Positions 46,663 through 59,334 of a DNA stretch of 64,000 bases are shown piece after piece. This stretch comes from Cunninghamia lanceolata (Eukaryota; Streptophyta; Pinopsida; Cupressales; Cupressaceae). A program made the position numbers and the translations under genes. Position 1 is the stretch's first letter; each line of letters begins with the position of its first letter. The notes beneath the pieces are model-generated. The model saw only the letters and a list, made by a program, of their open reading frames with translations, was not told where the DNA came from and ran no database searches. The stretch lies in contig BSBN01000187.1 in the NCBI GenBank assembly GCA_027924645.1, positions 18,866,001 through 18,930,000 on the forward strand. Reading direction: 5' to 3'.

Positions 46663-49600
46663 TGTTGATGGTGGTTTTAGCACAAAACAATGCAGGTGTG
46701 ATTGTCGGTTTCACACCTCTCTTGAAAAGTATCCTACCCTAGGTAAGACTACTCTAAGGATAATACAGCTAGGTCTTATCTCGCTTGGAATCTCTCAGTT
46801 GGTATGTTCTAGCTGTGCCTACAAGGGGTCTTACATGCAGTCTGCAGATTTTCAAGTTGGGACAGCAAATACACATAAACCCTTTTATGATTTTCAGATG
46901 ATAAAACAATGTAAAATGCTGTTGTAATTCCTAATCTAATGGTGGTTTTCAAAGAAAATGCAAAAAGGTTAGGGTTTTAGAGAAATCCTAAGTGACATTC
47001 ACAATGTATGGGTTACTTAGAGTAGACAAATACTCCAGAACTAAACCAGTTTTCTGAGTTACCAAACTGAAATGGGTATTACAGTACTGCAGAAAACGGT
47101 GTTATCTTCAATGGAATTCAATAGATTTTCAGATTACATTCATTTGTTAAATACCTAATAAATGGTGCAATTTAACTTGTGAAATGCAATTAAACTTTAG
47201 CACAAGTGATCAACCCAGACTAACTTTACACAGCTATCTACCATCAGCAAATAACTAAAATTATGGACTTAGAGTATTCATCAAATACTTTCAGTAAACC
47301 ATGAACATTATAAAAGCACAACTAATTAACTATGGGAGAGCAAGAAGTGAACCATGAAAACCAAATAAGGAACACAATACACAAATTCTCATAAACACTA
47401 CAGAAAATTTCTTTGTATTACTTCAAATGGCAGAATGTCAACAATTCTACATCAAATTCTCTCTTACAAATAGTGGAAATGGCAGCGCTTTATATAGAAA
47501 AGCAGCATACCAAGTTTTCAAATGAACGGTGGAGATTAACTCGACATAGACGGTTCAGATTACATCAATGAATGCAATTACAACAGCTCACATCAATTCT
47601 TGGATTACATTTTGTCTTCTATGAAAAAGACGAAAAATAGCCTCCAGATACATTGAATCTAGTCAATTTGACTAGCCAATTCAATATATTAATAAAAAAG
47701 AATATTTTAAAAGCATAGAAAAGACAAAATAGAATTGCATGCTACCCTAAATACAGCAATTTACAATTATGATGGGATTACATCCTTAAAATATTCAAAA
47801 TAATATCAGGACTCCTCATCTAAATCAATTTTGTCTTCACTAGCCAGCTTGTTGCGGTATGTCAGCCATGCATTAAGTGTAGGATTAATCTCTGATGGAT
47901 CTGGATCCTTCAAATGATTGATCTGATAGTCAAACATCTCCAGTTCCTGACTAAATCTATTGTATATCTTCTCTATCTTTGCACTAGCCTTGCGGAATGC
48001 TTTGAATTCAGCTCTGAGGTCGCTTACCTGATCTAACCTGTCTTCCATACTGAGCTCGGTGTTTTCAAAAATTACCTTATGTAATTTGTCTTTACATTTT
48101 TTGATATCATAAGGGGCATAGTCATCATAGGATGCTTCCAAGAAATCCTTCAAGGAATCATTGATATCATATATAATTGACCGTAGCTCTTCATCTGCTG
48201 GCTTATATGCTTCTTTTATGTTTTCAAAAGTTTCTTTTCTCAAATGTAGTAGTTGATACCATTCAATGGCCTTGGGCAGCTGGTTCCCAGTTAGAATATT
48301 TTCTACAACCAGAGTCTGGGTGGGCAAATCCCTGATGCTTTTTATCCAAGGATACATATGTGAGTAATATTCATCAAAGGAGTCGCATTCCTTGCGCAAA
48401 TCTTTCCATTTCTTATGTAGTTCCACCAGCTTCTTGTGCGCTTGAGCAAAGGCATTGCTGGTCTCACATCCCATCTCAAAAACTTTAAATAACCATTTTT
48501 CTATACCTTGGGATTTAGACCTTACCTCGCCTAGTCTAGCCATTTCATCAGTAGATAGGAAAGTGGGCAGTAACCTTATATCTCCTCCTACATCTACTGG
48601 CTTAACCAAAAACTAGAGGCAAGTGCAAAGTTCTTCATTTGTTGTTTCAAATCCTTCTTGGACATCTCGTCCTTGTCTAACTACTCCAAAATTGATGTAA
48701 CTGATTCCTTAAAATCATCCACTCTTTGAGCATGAGTGGTAGGTCCCAAATCAACTATAGAGATCACATAATCCTCTGCCCTAACTTGTTCCTTTGGTGC
48801 ATCAGTTGGCGGGATTGCAATTTTCATAATTCTTGATCTTGATTCATCCTTATAGATCCTAGATTGTATTTTTGCCTTCTTTTGTTTCTTAGGCTTCTGG
48901 GCTTGGGCAGTCATTTAATCTGCAAGATTGGACCTTATAAGTTTGATACCTTGAGAATTCTTTCACACACTCCCAAGTTTGAGATGAACTTTAATGAATC
49001 TGCTAATACTACTGATATACCCCTTTTGAAGAATCACAAATCTAACAGTTATTACCATTATACCTACTTCTTAGCAATTCACCATTAATGCATGTAAAAA
49101 AACATTTAATGTTGCAAGACATCTTATTGAAAGCACAAAAAACATCATTATCTATGTATCACAACATTAATTTCATCATTCCTGACATTTTCCCTTTGAA
49201 AATTCTTAAAACACAGTCATTTTGCAGTGTTTGCGCTAGTTTTAGAGTCAACAGACTTGTAGGTAGAAAAGCACTAAAATTGAGGTCTACCAACCTCAGC
49301 GGGAAAAATGGGCTTGTCTAACTCAAGGTTTTATTAATGTTCGTTCTCTTCTAGATTTTGCACGGGTTTTGGTTGTTACTAACTTGCGTGACTTTTGAAG
49401 GTCATCGACCTTTCATTGGTTGTTTAGTTAGTCGGTCGTGTTTTAGTGCAAGTCTCTTTGAGATCATTTTCATTACATTTGTGCGGGATTTGGCTTTGTC
49501 TGACTTTGCGTGATTTTTAAGGTCAACCGACTAAATCAGTGAAAGAGTGTTTCAGTGCAAGGTCGGATGGGATTAATTCTAGCGCAGAGTCGTTTTCTTA

Positions 49601-50888
49601 TTTTCAGCAGGACTTTGGATGTCACCGATTTGCGGAGATATTCGAAGTGTCTAACCAAGTCAGAGATGGAGTCATTTAGCACATGGTCGGCACGAGAGGT
49701 TTTTAGTGGTAAAAACGGCTTTGAAAATCTTACAGGGTTCTGAGGTCCTACCAATCTAACTGGTTAACGCGACAAAGGCATGTAGATTGGAAGTCAATGT
49801 TTTCTGTGCTAAATGGATTTCAAAGTGCAGCGCGGGTTTTAATGACCACCGACCGACTAGATGAGTTTGCAATGTTTACAGGTCAGTCGGACTCAAGTTT
49901 AGTGCAAAGACCAAATGTCTTTCTAGTTTATGAAAAATTTAGCCAGTGTGGTTAAGTTGTTATTCTTTTTAGCTCATAACAATCCAACTACATTTTCAAA
50001 GGGAAATCTAAACTAGGTTTTAAAGGAGGAACAAACAATTCATGCACAAAACCCTAGCTGAAAACCCTAAATACGCTGCTTAGAAAGGAAATCTTCTTCG
50101 AAATCAAACCCTAACCACATACAGTGAAAGCTCAAAAGAGGATATTTGGAAACCCTACCTGGTTAGTTGTAGAAGATATGTTTGGATTGCACAGGCAGGA
50201 ATGGTCAAGAGATCAAATTCGGGGCAACAGCGGCAGAAAATGCTCAACAGGCTGCAACAATCGCAAAGGGGCTCCAAAATCTTTATCAAATGTAAAAATG
50301 TTTAAAAAAAAGAGGTTATCCCTTTTATTAGCTTGGCCAAATCGCCATTAATGCGTGAATATAGTCAATAGATTAGGGTTTTAATGCAGTTTTTCATTTG
50401 CTCAGACTTGGCGAGGAAATTGGACACAACGAACCTAGTCAGTGAGAGATCTTTTTAGCACTACGACCATAGGCTCTAAGTTATGTAGTTTGCGGGACTT
50501 TATGGTCCTTTGGACTTGCAGGAATTTTGACCTTATCCAACTTAGTTGGTAATTGAACGATACAGCACAAGTCGGAGCCAATTGATTTGAGCATAAAAGT
50601 CTGTCGGGAGGAAGACTAATGCCAAAGTCGATGATAAAGGACTTTAACGCAAAGTCGGTTGGGAGGAAAATCAGCACAAAAGGGCTATTCAAGGCTAGCA
50701 AAAGGGATATGAAAATCCAACTTAGCAGATTCCTGAAGTGATTTTTTAACATCATCATTCAATCATGGCCAAAATGCACTTTGACCACTTAACCACTTAG
50801 GAGGTGAAAATCCACTTGACATCCTAGACCAAAATTTGAAAGAGGGGGGTCCCTATTTTGAAATGGGGCATGTGGGTGAGGCACAACA
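46663..50888 (-). repeat. 3' LTR of the giant-LTR gypsy element
   Basis: 4,226 bp. A minus-strand TATA box (CTATATAAAGC, 47487-47497) places U3 at 50888 to about 47460, so the LTR ORF lies in U3. The part at 49200-50800 is rich in repeated words such as CGGGACTTT, AAGTCGGT and CAACCGAC. The right edge meets AATGGTGACTCT, discussed under findings. Confidence 0.9.
47806..48914 (-). pseudogene. LTR ORF, broken copy in the 3' LTR
   Basis: Same gene as the intact copy at 59335-60444. The first 77 codons (48914-48681) end at a TAG where the other copy has CAG (Gln). A one-base deletion in a T run (near 48638) then shifts the frame, and the remaining 267 codons (48609-47806) are open and align to the other copy without gaps. 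Differences are mostly single substitutions. Product unknown: charged, helical, ending in an acidic DKIDLDEES tail. Confidence 0.85.
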
Positions 50889-51837
50889 AATGGTGACTCT
50901 ACTGGGAAATGGTCCCAAGCATTTCGATGATAAGCTTTTAGTTTGAACCCAGAATCTCTATGTTCCCCACATATTAAACGAAAAAGCTAGATACCCTGTC
51001 AAAGAATCCAAGATCGCCAACTAGTGCAACCATCCACATCCTAAAAACCTGAGTGTGTGTGATTGTATTCATTCCCATCCTTCGGCAACTAAGTTCATCC
51101 AAGATCCTCTGTGACAAGCTAGGAAGTTGAGACCATTCTACCACCAAGAAATGCTCAAATTTTTTGAGATGTGATGAGCCTTGAGAAGAATAAATGGCAG
51201 ATAATACTTCTGGCACAATGGTAATTGATGATAGTTATTTCTAGATAGTACTTCTTATGAGAATTTTCAATTGGTAGTCTCTTTTAAATTGCACTGTAAT
51301 GGGTCTGGTGTTGAAAAACACCTTTTATTTTCACCCAATATAGGCTAGCAACACTTAGTGTCACTTGCCTTCTTTCTCGATTGATAGTGCATGTGGTAGA
51401 ATGAGTCAACATTTTCACTTGACACAAGATCACTCAGACTCACCTAGCTACTTTAGGACCATTTAAAGTGTAAGAGATATATGGTTAGAAAATACTTTAG
51501 GTGCACCAACTAATGACTCATTTTCTATGAATAGGCATCATACTTTTAGCCTAACAGCGGAAACCACGACGGGATTTAGGCTGAACCTTGGCTTCTCAAA
51601 GAAAACTCAAGATTATTCACCCATCAAAGAAGCACTTGCAAGTCCACACAACTACCACCACTTCCTAAAACAAAGACCCTACACAACAAGCAAAACCAAA
51701 ACTTAAAGGACAACTAACCTAAGCAAAGCATCTAACAACTACGGAAAGCAAAAGCAAGACTAAACTAAGGAAAACCTAAGCTAACCAAAGAAAACAAACC
51801 CCTAACTATGTACACTAAGATGAGGCATGGCTGCCTC
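50889..51837 (-). other. Region between integrase end and 3' LTR; no polypurine tract seen
   Basis: No gene recognised; an 80-codon minus frame (51216-50974) has no family I know. The position where a minus-strand polypurine tract should touch the 3' LTR instead reads, on the plus strand, TGGTGACTCTACTGGGAAA (50891-50909), which looks like a tRNA primer binding site. Confidence 0.6.
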
Positions 51838-53033
51838 TCAGGCTTGGAAGTAGTGCTTTAGGAACTGGCCATTGACAAGCAATGGGAGCTCTTCACCAGT
51901 AAGGCTCTTGAGTCGATACGTGTTGTCTCCAAGGATCTCATAGATCTGATAGGGACCCAACCAAAGTTTATCAAACTTAGCATGTTCTCCTTTCTTTTCA
52001 CGTGCTTTATCCCAATATAGGACCAAATCATAAATGCGAAAAGCCTTGACCTTGGCTCTTTTGTCGAACCATCATTTTACTACTCCCTGATGTTTAGCAA
52101 AGTTTTCTATAGCAACATCATGCTTCTCTTCAAGGTGCAATAACTAAGCTAACCTAGAGGACAATTGATCATCATTTTCAAGGTAGTCTTGCATTAATTG
52201 AAGTACGGGAATCCTCAAATGGATGGGAAAGATGGGTTCAATCCCATAGACTAGGAGGTAGGGTGATGTGCCCAAGGCCGCTTTGTGTCAAATTCTATCA
52301 GCCCATAAGGTGAATTTAAGCTGAGTATGCCAGTCTCTAGGGTTTTGTCTAATAGTTTCTTAATGACTTCAAGCAGATTTTTGTTTGTTGATTTAGCTAC
52401 CCCATTCCCTTGTGGATAGTAATTAGATGAGAACTTGAGAGTGATCCCATAATCAAATGCCCAGTTAGAAAAATGTAATGACAAAAAGGTAGGGCCATTA
52501 TCACAAACTAAAGAAAATGGAGAACTGAATCTAGTGATAATATGTTTTTCAACAAATTTAACAACCACCTTTGTGATGCATTGTTTACAAGCTATTGCCT
52601 CAGACCATCGAGTGCAATAATCAGTAGCGGTCAGAATATAAATCTGGCCTACAAAGGAAGGCGGATTGATCATACCGATAAAGTCAAGGCCCCACTGAGC
52701 AAATGGTCATACTTCCACTACTGGTTGCAAGGGCATGGCAGTGTGTCGCTCTCTGTGTGCAGCGATCTGGGATATATGACAAGTTCTTACATGTGAGTAT
52801 GTGTCTTTGAACAAAGTTGGCCAATAATATCCGGCACGAAGAACCTGATTAACTGTTGAGTGGGCTAATCCATGACCTGTCCTGAATTTCTCATGAAAAC
52901 TAGTCAATACTTGATTTACTTCTGACTTATTCAAACACCTCAGATAGATGCCCTCATGATTCTTCTTGTAAAGGATTGATCCTTTTACCATATAACTGCT
53001 GCTTTTTAGTCTAAGTGCTCTCCTTTGAACCAA
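51838..53033 (-). pseudogene. gypsy integrase relic
   Basis: Zinc-binding H2C2-type region HEKFRTGHGLAH to RTCHISQIAAH (about 52910-52755; the usual second Cys pair is reduced), then the catalytic core: GLDFIG (about 52690), ATDYCTRW (about 52635), DNGPTF and NGVAKSTNKNLL (about 52400). The last motif normally carries the catalytic Glu where this copy has Lys (a G-to-A change). The C-terminal GPYQIYEILGDNTYRLKSL (51965-51910) is the GPY/F-type module that binds DNA. There are stops before GLDFIG and one or more frameshifts between 52251 and 52026. Not functional. Confidence 0.88.
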
Positions 53034-54813
53034 ATTCAGTTGTGGTGGATAGCGTTGATTAAGTAAATAAAATATGATATCTCCATACCATTCATCTTTT
53101 GAAATGTCCTCTAATAGGTACTGCTAGGATACTAGACCCGGTCCTACTTCAGCCATTGTTCTAGTTAGAGCCTGCCCTCTTACCAATTTCATGGGTTGAA
53201 TATCTATATCAAACTCTTGCAGGATGGTCACCCATTTCCCTCTTCTTTCTCCTAATTCATTGTGCATCAATTATGCTTTGACTACTGCATCTGGGACTAT
53301 AACAATCACTTGACTTCTTAAGATGTAGTGACGGAACTTCTTGACTGCCTTTACCAGAGCGTATGCTTATTTTTCCACATTTGGATACCTAAGTGCTGCG
53401 TCTTTTAATGGAGTACTCATGAAAGTGATGGGCCTTTCATCATCAACTGATCTCTTATGCGTTAACATTGTAGCACAAGTATGCTCGGAAGCAAACAAGT
53501 AAATCTGAAATGGCAGAGTGTAATTGGGACTTACCAAGACAGGTGCATTCGCTATAGCCTATTTAATTTCTACAAAGGCAAGCCTTGGCTTCTAGAGTCC
53601 AATCCATTTTAGCGTCCTTTTTTAGCATGGCATTAAGAGGTTTGACAATCTCAGCAAAACCTGTGATAAATTTACGCACAAAGTTGATCTTACCAAAATA
53701 TGACTTAAGCTCCTTGTTGGATGGGGGAGGTATCTTGAGTATTGCTTGGATTTGGTCTGGGTCGATAGATATTCCTTGCTCAGATATCAGATGTCCCAGC
53801 AACATCCCCTCAGTTACTCCAAAAATGCACTTCTTGGGATTGAGTGATATACCATAATCTTTGCATCGCTGCAACCTTTCTTAAATATGCTACATGATCT
53901 TCTCACTTTTTGAGAATACCGTGAGGTTGTCCATGTAGATGATAATACATTTTCCAACTAATCCTTTGAAAGCAACATCAATTGCATGTTGAAACGTTGC
54001 ACCCACGTTTATTAAACCAAATGGCATTCGACGATATGCATAGATGCCCCATTTGCAAGTGAAAGATGTCTTCAATCTGTCTTCATATTCCACCATCACC
54101 TAGTTATAACCAGAATACCTATTCAAGAATGATATCATTTGAGATCCATTAGCAATCTATAATACTTCGTCCAATGAAGGTAGCGGGTAATTATCCTTTT
54201 CAGATGCTCTGTTTAAGTTACAGAAGTCAACACAAAGCCTGATTTCTCCATTTTTCTTTCAGACTGGAACTAAATTTGCTACCCATGCAGAATGTCTAAC
54301 TAGAAATATTATCCTTGTTGATAACAACTTCTGAACTTCTTTAAAAATTAGTGGTTCCAGTAAGGGATTCACTGGTCGTTGTCTTTGTTTGAATGGCTTG
54401 GCTTCTGGCTTCAACGGGATGGTGTGCATGATGATCGAGGTATCATATGTCTTGAAATCTTCATAAGTCTAGGCTATAACCTCATGGTAATCTCTTAATG
54501 CATGTATGATTCCTATCTTTTCTTCTTCAGTACTAGCTTTCCCAATGAACACATTCTTAACATTTTCTTCTATTCCCAAGTTAAACGGGTTACACTTGCC
54601 CCCTGGAGATTCTCCTTCTTTCCTTTGGGTTCCTAAATTGTCTGCATCAAACAATGTTTCCAATTCTACCATTCCCCATGGAATCGTATTTGTTTTCAGG
54701 TTCAGTACTCCCTCTAAATCCATTTCAGCAGGTTCCATTTCTTCTTCATCTATTATCTGAGCAGTGAAAACATCAAATGAAGTAAGGAAATTAATTGTGC
54801 TGGTCATCTTCAA
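53034..54813 (-). pseudogene. gypsy reverse transcriptase and RNase H relic
   Basis: An N-terminal linker (54813-54470) leads into RT: KPFKQRQRPVNP (near 54390), AWVANLVPV, DFCNLNRASEKDNYPLPSLDEVL (54230-54165), YRRMPFGLINVGATFQ (about 54030) and the catalytic box IIIYMDNLTVFS (about 53930). The second catalytic aspartate is Asn here. GHLISEQGISIDPDQIQAI (near 53800) and the connection follow, then a decayed RNase H with ERPITFMSTPLKDAALRYP (53435-53380) and HYILRS. Several TAG and TGA stops and a frameshift before 53033. Because the RT box is mutated, this copy cannot be active. Confidence 0.9.
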
Positions 54814-54899
54814 AAACTTGAAAATTCATAACATTATCAGGTACAGATGGGGTAGCGACAAATTCAACAGAAAATCTCTTTAATCCAGTCATGGATGTT

Positions 54900-55693
54900 G
54901 GTTCTAATGTACTTGTTGTCTGAGCTAGAGCATTCGTGACCTAGTTTTGTCTCCTTAGGATCAATTGGATGTTAAAACCATCGAAGCATTCTATCAGACC
55001 CTAGACTCTATTCCTATACCGATTCAGCCTCTTATCATTACATGAGTACTGCTTTCTTACTTGTTTTACCACTAACTTAGGATCACCAAACACCTGGATA
55101 ATTCTGACCTTCTTCTATAGTGCTAGCAACAATCCTCACACCAATGCTTCATACTCAATTATGTTGTTTGTGCATGCAAATTACAGCTTTTGTGATGCCA
55201 AATATGAGCTCCCAGTAGAGATGATTAATTCGACCCCTGCTCCAGACCCTTGTCTACATCTTGAGCCATCAAATCTTAAGGTCCATAGGTGAAAGTCTTT
55301 GCTGTTATCATTGTGTTTCACTGATTTCTTCTTATCAAGTAGAGGCTCTGGTTCTTCCTTCTTTTCAACAACTGGTACCTTCTTCAGAATTATGAGGATT
55401 TTCAATTGTCGTTGCACTTGTTTCACTGCCTCTTGACACAGATGGCAAGTAAATTCAGAATGTGATGTATCATGTATGTGGCACCAGTTGGGTAGTAATA
55501 ACGCCTCCATTTGAACCTGCCTTCCAACAGCAGTTTGGTCCTGTATGAATTTGGCTACGAAATCATGGAATCCTTTGAATATCCTTGGTTCATCTTCTTC
55601 TAAAGAGTCTCCTGAATCTAATTGAATGTATGCTTCTATACTTTCTAGTTTTTCTACAAGTGGAGGGTTAGGGGATCTTAGGCAACTAAGCAT
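54900..55693 (-). pseudogene. Archaeal-type (additional) RNase H relic upstream of RT
   Basis: After a Cys/His-bearing linker (LPNWCHIHDTSHSEFTCHLC, 55490-55430) comes WTLRFDGSRCRQGSGAG (about 55295-55245), then NIIEYEAL, VFGDPKLVVKQV and a final motif in which the usual ADALA reads NALAQ. The D-E-D-D pattern and the GSG-x-G loop are those of the archaeal-like RNase H seen in Tat-group gypsy elements. Stops at 55183-55181 (TAA at a Gln codon), about 55138 and about 55117 break it. The position, between protease and RT, differs from the RT-RH-aRH order I know for Ogre and Retand elements. The loss of the last Asp suggests inactivity. Confidence 0.78.
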
Positions 55694-55822
55694 CAGGATT
55701 TACTCTGTCTGATTGACATGTGGAAGGTATACTCCCAAATCAACTTCTGAGAACAGAATCTCGTTGGGTTCATTATACTCCGTAATCATATGTTTCATCT
55801 TGGGTTCTCTTTCAATGCGTAT

Positions 55823-56425
55823 CTAGTTGGTTAATCCTTTCCATGGTAGCCACATATGAGAAAAGTCAGTTGTCATGTAACTGTTCAAAGTTCTAGACCA
55901 GTCTCTACTCAAAAGCATGCCATATTGATCTAGAATGTCCACTACTTGAATATCTATATATTGTTGCACCCTTGGATTAGAAGCCAGTTGCATGTGTATC
56001 CTATTCAACTCGCCTATTGCATTCACTTTAGTCTTATCTAGTTGTGCCACCTTTCTGGAAGACTTGGCTAGAGTGAGCCCAAGTGCTTTATAGACTGATA
56101 ATGGCATTACATTCATGGAAGCACTAGAATCTACCAAACAATTATGAAGGTTTCTATTGAATATCCTAAGTGTTAAGAGGAAAGGACGACTTTCTCTCTT
56201 GTCTTTATATAGTGTTATCTTTTGTTCCACATCAGGCACATGTACTTTTTCTTTCCCTTTGTCAACATTATCTTTGGTGACATTTTCTTTTTGTACATAA
56301 TCAATTTTGGTTCCAGCACCCATATCTTGGAAGAAATATGTCCTAACCTTAGGTATTTTAAGTAACTCATATACAGAAAGACTAACCTTCATTTTCTTGA
56401 GTTCCTCAGCAACATATTGCCCCAT
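55823..56425 (-). pseudogene. gypsy aspartic protease relic
   Basis: MGQYVAEELKKMKVSLSVYELLKIP leads to FLLTLRIFNRNLHNCLVDSSASMNVMP, the retropepsin active-site region near 56120. The family has D-[ST]-G-A-S; this copy has D-S-S-A-S, a Gly-to-Ser change that should kill the enzyme. Then KALGL, VDILDQYGMLLSRDW and the DFSHMWLPWKG end, typical of Tat-type elements. In frame with the RNase H segment downstream (55693) but not with gag upstream. Confidence 0.85.
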
Positions 56426-56430
56426 TTTTA

Positions 56431-57975
56431 CTATGTCGGGTCGTTGAGAACCTTCAGCAATAGCCCCCTAATATACTGGTTGATGAGTGACTTATGGGGG
56501 TTCAAGTTATTAGAAGCTTTTGGGTCTAGTGGAATCTGATAGCTATTTGGAGGAATGGAGGTGGTGAAAGGGCCTTTAGGCTTGCTACTTCTTAGGATGT
56601 AAGGAGTCTTATTATACTGCTGATAAGCATTGACTTCTTCAGACTCTTCTTCCTCAAGTTGATTATCATCTTGGAATGGAAATGTATAACTATCAAGAAC
56701 TAGAGCAGCATCATACCTCTGAGAAGGAACAATTTCATACCCTGTTGGTGGGGTCTCCTGGGTTTCAGCATTCTGAATCTCCATCTGGAAGATACTAGAT
56801 GCGATCTAAAATTCTGGGCAATCTAGCTCGGAGTGGGCATTCATATTGTGCAACCTACACCAAGTAGACAAAGTTGCTTCAGCTAACATCACACAACCCA
56901 AGGGCCTAGTATCATTGTTCTAATTTTCCAAAGGCGATGGCACCCCTCCATTGTTTGGTCTGGTGTTCCAGGATAGGTTTGATCGCTATTGAAAATTCTG
57001 GTTTTGGTACTGACTCTAACTTTGGAACTGATTCTGATTTTGAAACTGTGACTAATTTTGATTCTGGAAATGTTGTTGATTCTGCCCCCTTTGTTGTAGA
57101 TAAGAATTATGATTCTTGAGGTGGGTAACTTCGGTAGTAAGCTTCTTCATTTTCTCAACTAGTTCTTTGATATCATCTCTATCCTCTTTTGCTTTGGCTA
57201 CTTCTGAAGATTGTAAGAAGGGCATTTGTGCTAGTAGCATTTTAGCTACTGGGTTGCCTGGGTGGATTACTAAAGCTTGCATTGTAGATGGGTTTGGAAT
57301 TGGATTCATTACAGGAGTATGATTGGCTAAGGCTTGATTTATCATAGGTATTTGGTTAGACATGGCTACATGCCCCATATCGTTTAGTGGACCAGAGGTT
57401 GTCTGTCCTAATTGGGTACTTACAGTGACAGCTGTAGAATATGCTTGAGCCAAAGTAGTAGGGATTGGATCAGCTCTCTTTGTGAACATGGAGGTAAGTT
57501 TGTCTAGGGCAACATAGTAAATAGGCAAGGTAGCGGCACGTCCTATAGCGTAAGGATCTTGCAGATGACTAAAAGCTTTCTAAAAACTATTGTTGAAGGA
57601 ACTTATCATCTCTCCTTCACCTTGGCGGATTTCTACAAAAGACCGATAAAGATCAGTTGGAGTTGTAGGCATTCAAAACCTATCTAGAAATGTGTTCTTC
57701 AGGTTCAGCCATGAGTTTATGGATGCTACAGGGAGGTTAGCAAACCAATAATAAGCTTCATCCTGCAAAGAATAAGGGAATAACCTGCATATCACATCCT
57801 CATACTATACTTGCAACATGAACATGTTAGCCTCAAAGATTTTAATATGCTCATCTGCAGTCCTATCTGGATCGTTTACTCTAAATTTTGAATAGAACTT
57901 ATCTGGGTTCTTTGGCATATCATGGTAGGTGTTGAATAGAAAAGGAGACTGGTTATTTCCTGCAAAAAGAGCCAT
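56431..57975 (-). pseudogene. gypsy gag relic
   Basis: Starts at ATG 57975 (MALFAGNNQSPFLFN), about 200 bp after the PBS. The Retrotrans_gag domain lies at about 57890-57570 (ANMFMLQV, DEAYYWFANLP, INSWLNLKNTFLDRF, IRQGEGEMISSF). A Q/N-rich spacer (about 57120-56930) and a zinc-knuckle-like CRLHNMNAHSELDC (about 56860-56820) follow. Stops: TAG after LQV (Gln position), TGA after DRF (Arg position), TAG after NNSF, and later ones near 57030-56800. The frame is otherwise continuous from 57528 to 56431. Confidence 0.85.
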
Positions 57976-58173
57976 GATAGGAGGATTAAAAGGAGTTGCA
58001 GTTGTGTTCCTTAGGGATGACTGAGCTCTTGGGGCTCTTGCTATCCCTTGATCCCTTCTTATTCATCTAAACTCTATTAAAGACAGCAACTCTTCTCCAG
58101 CTGAGCTGGATCTAGTATGTCTCAGTCTAGTCTCCAGACTTGCTGATCTTTAACCAGAGGGAAATAGTTCTTT

Positions 58174-58189
58174 GGCCCTCCTAGCGCCA
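58174..58189 (-). promoter_or_regulatory. Primer binding site of the giant-LTR gypsy element
   Basis: On minus TGGCGCTAGGAGGGCC, four bases after the LTR end (CAACA-GAAT). TGGCGC-type PBSs are usual in Tat/Athila elements. Position and orientation agree with gag-pol on minus. Confidence 0.8.
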
Positions 58190-59014
58190 ATTCTGTTGAT
58201 GGTGGTTTTAGCACACAACAACACAGGTGTGATTGTTGGTTTCACACCTCTCTTGAAAAGTATCCTACCCTAGGTAAGACTACTCCAAGGATAATACAGC
58301 TAGGTCTTAGCTCGCTTGGAATCTCTCAGTTGGTATGTTCTAGCTGTGCCTACAAGGGGTCTTACATGCAGTCTGTAGATTTTCAAGTTGGGTCAGCAAA
58401 TACACATAAACCCTTTTATGATTTTCAGATGATAAAACAATGTAAAATGCTATTCTAATTCCTAATCTAACGGTGGTTTTCAAAGAAAATGCATAAAGGT
58501 TAGGGTTTTAGAGAAATCCTAAGTGACATTCATAATGTATGGGTTACTTAGAGCAGTCAAATACTTTAGAACTTAACTAGTTTTTTGAGTTACCAAACTG
58601 AAATGGGTGTTATAGCACTACAGAAAATGGTGCTATCTTCAATGGAAGTCAATAGATTTTTAGATTACGTTCATTTGTTAAATACCCAATAAACGACATA
58701 ATTTAACTTGTGAAATGTAATTGAAATTTAGCACAAGTGATCAACCCAAACTAACTTTACACAGCTATCTACCATCAACAAATAACTGAAAGTATGGACT
58801 TAGAGTATTCATCAGATACTTTCAGCAAACCATGAACATTATAAAAGCACAACTAATTAACTATGGGAGAGCAAGAAGTGAACCATGAAAACCAAATAAG
58901 GAACACAATACACAAATTCTCATAAACACTGCAGAAACTTTCTTTGTATTACTTCAAATGGAAGAATGTCAACAATTCAACATCAAATTCTCTTACAAAC
59001 AATCGAAATGGCAG

Positions 59015-59026
59015 CCCTTTATATAG
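59015..59026 (-). promoter_or_regulatory. LTR promoter TATA box
   Basis: CTATATAAAGGG on minus; the other LTR has CTATATAAAGC at 47487-47497. It lies downstream of the LTR ORF, which is therefore not transcribed from this promoter in the 5' LTR but would be at the 3' end of a genomic RNA. Confidence 0.7.
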
Positions 59027-59334
59027 AAAAGCAACATACCGAGTTTTCAAATGAACGGTGGAGATTAACTTGACACTGACGGTTTAGATTACATCAATGA
59101 ATGCAATTGCAATAGCTCACATCAATTCTTGGATTACATTTTGTCTTCTATGAAAAAGATGAAAAACAGCCTCCAGATACATTGAATCTAGTCAATTTGA
59201 CTAGCCAACTCAATATATTAATAGAAAAGAACATTTTAAAAACATAGAAAAGACAAAATAGAGTCGCATGCTGCCCCAAATACAGTAATTTACAATTATG
59301 ATAGGATTACATTCTTAAAATATTCAAAATAATA

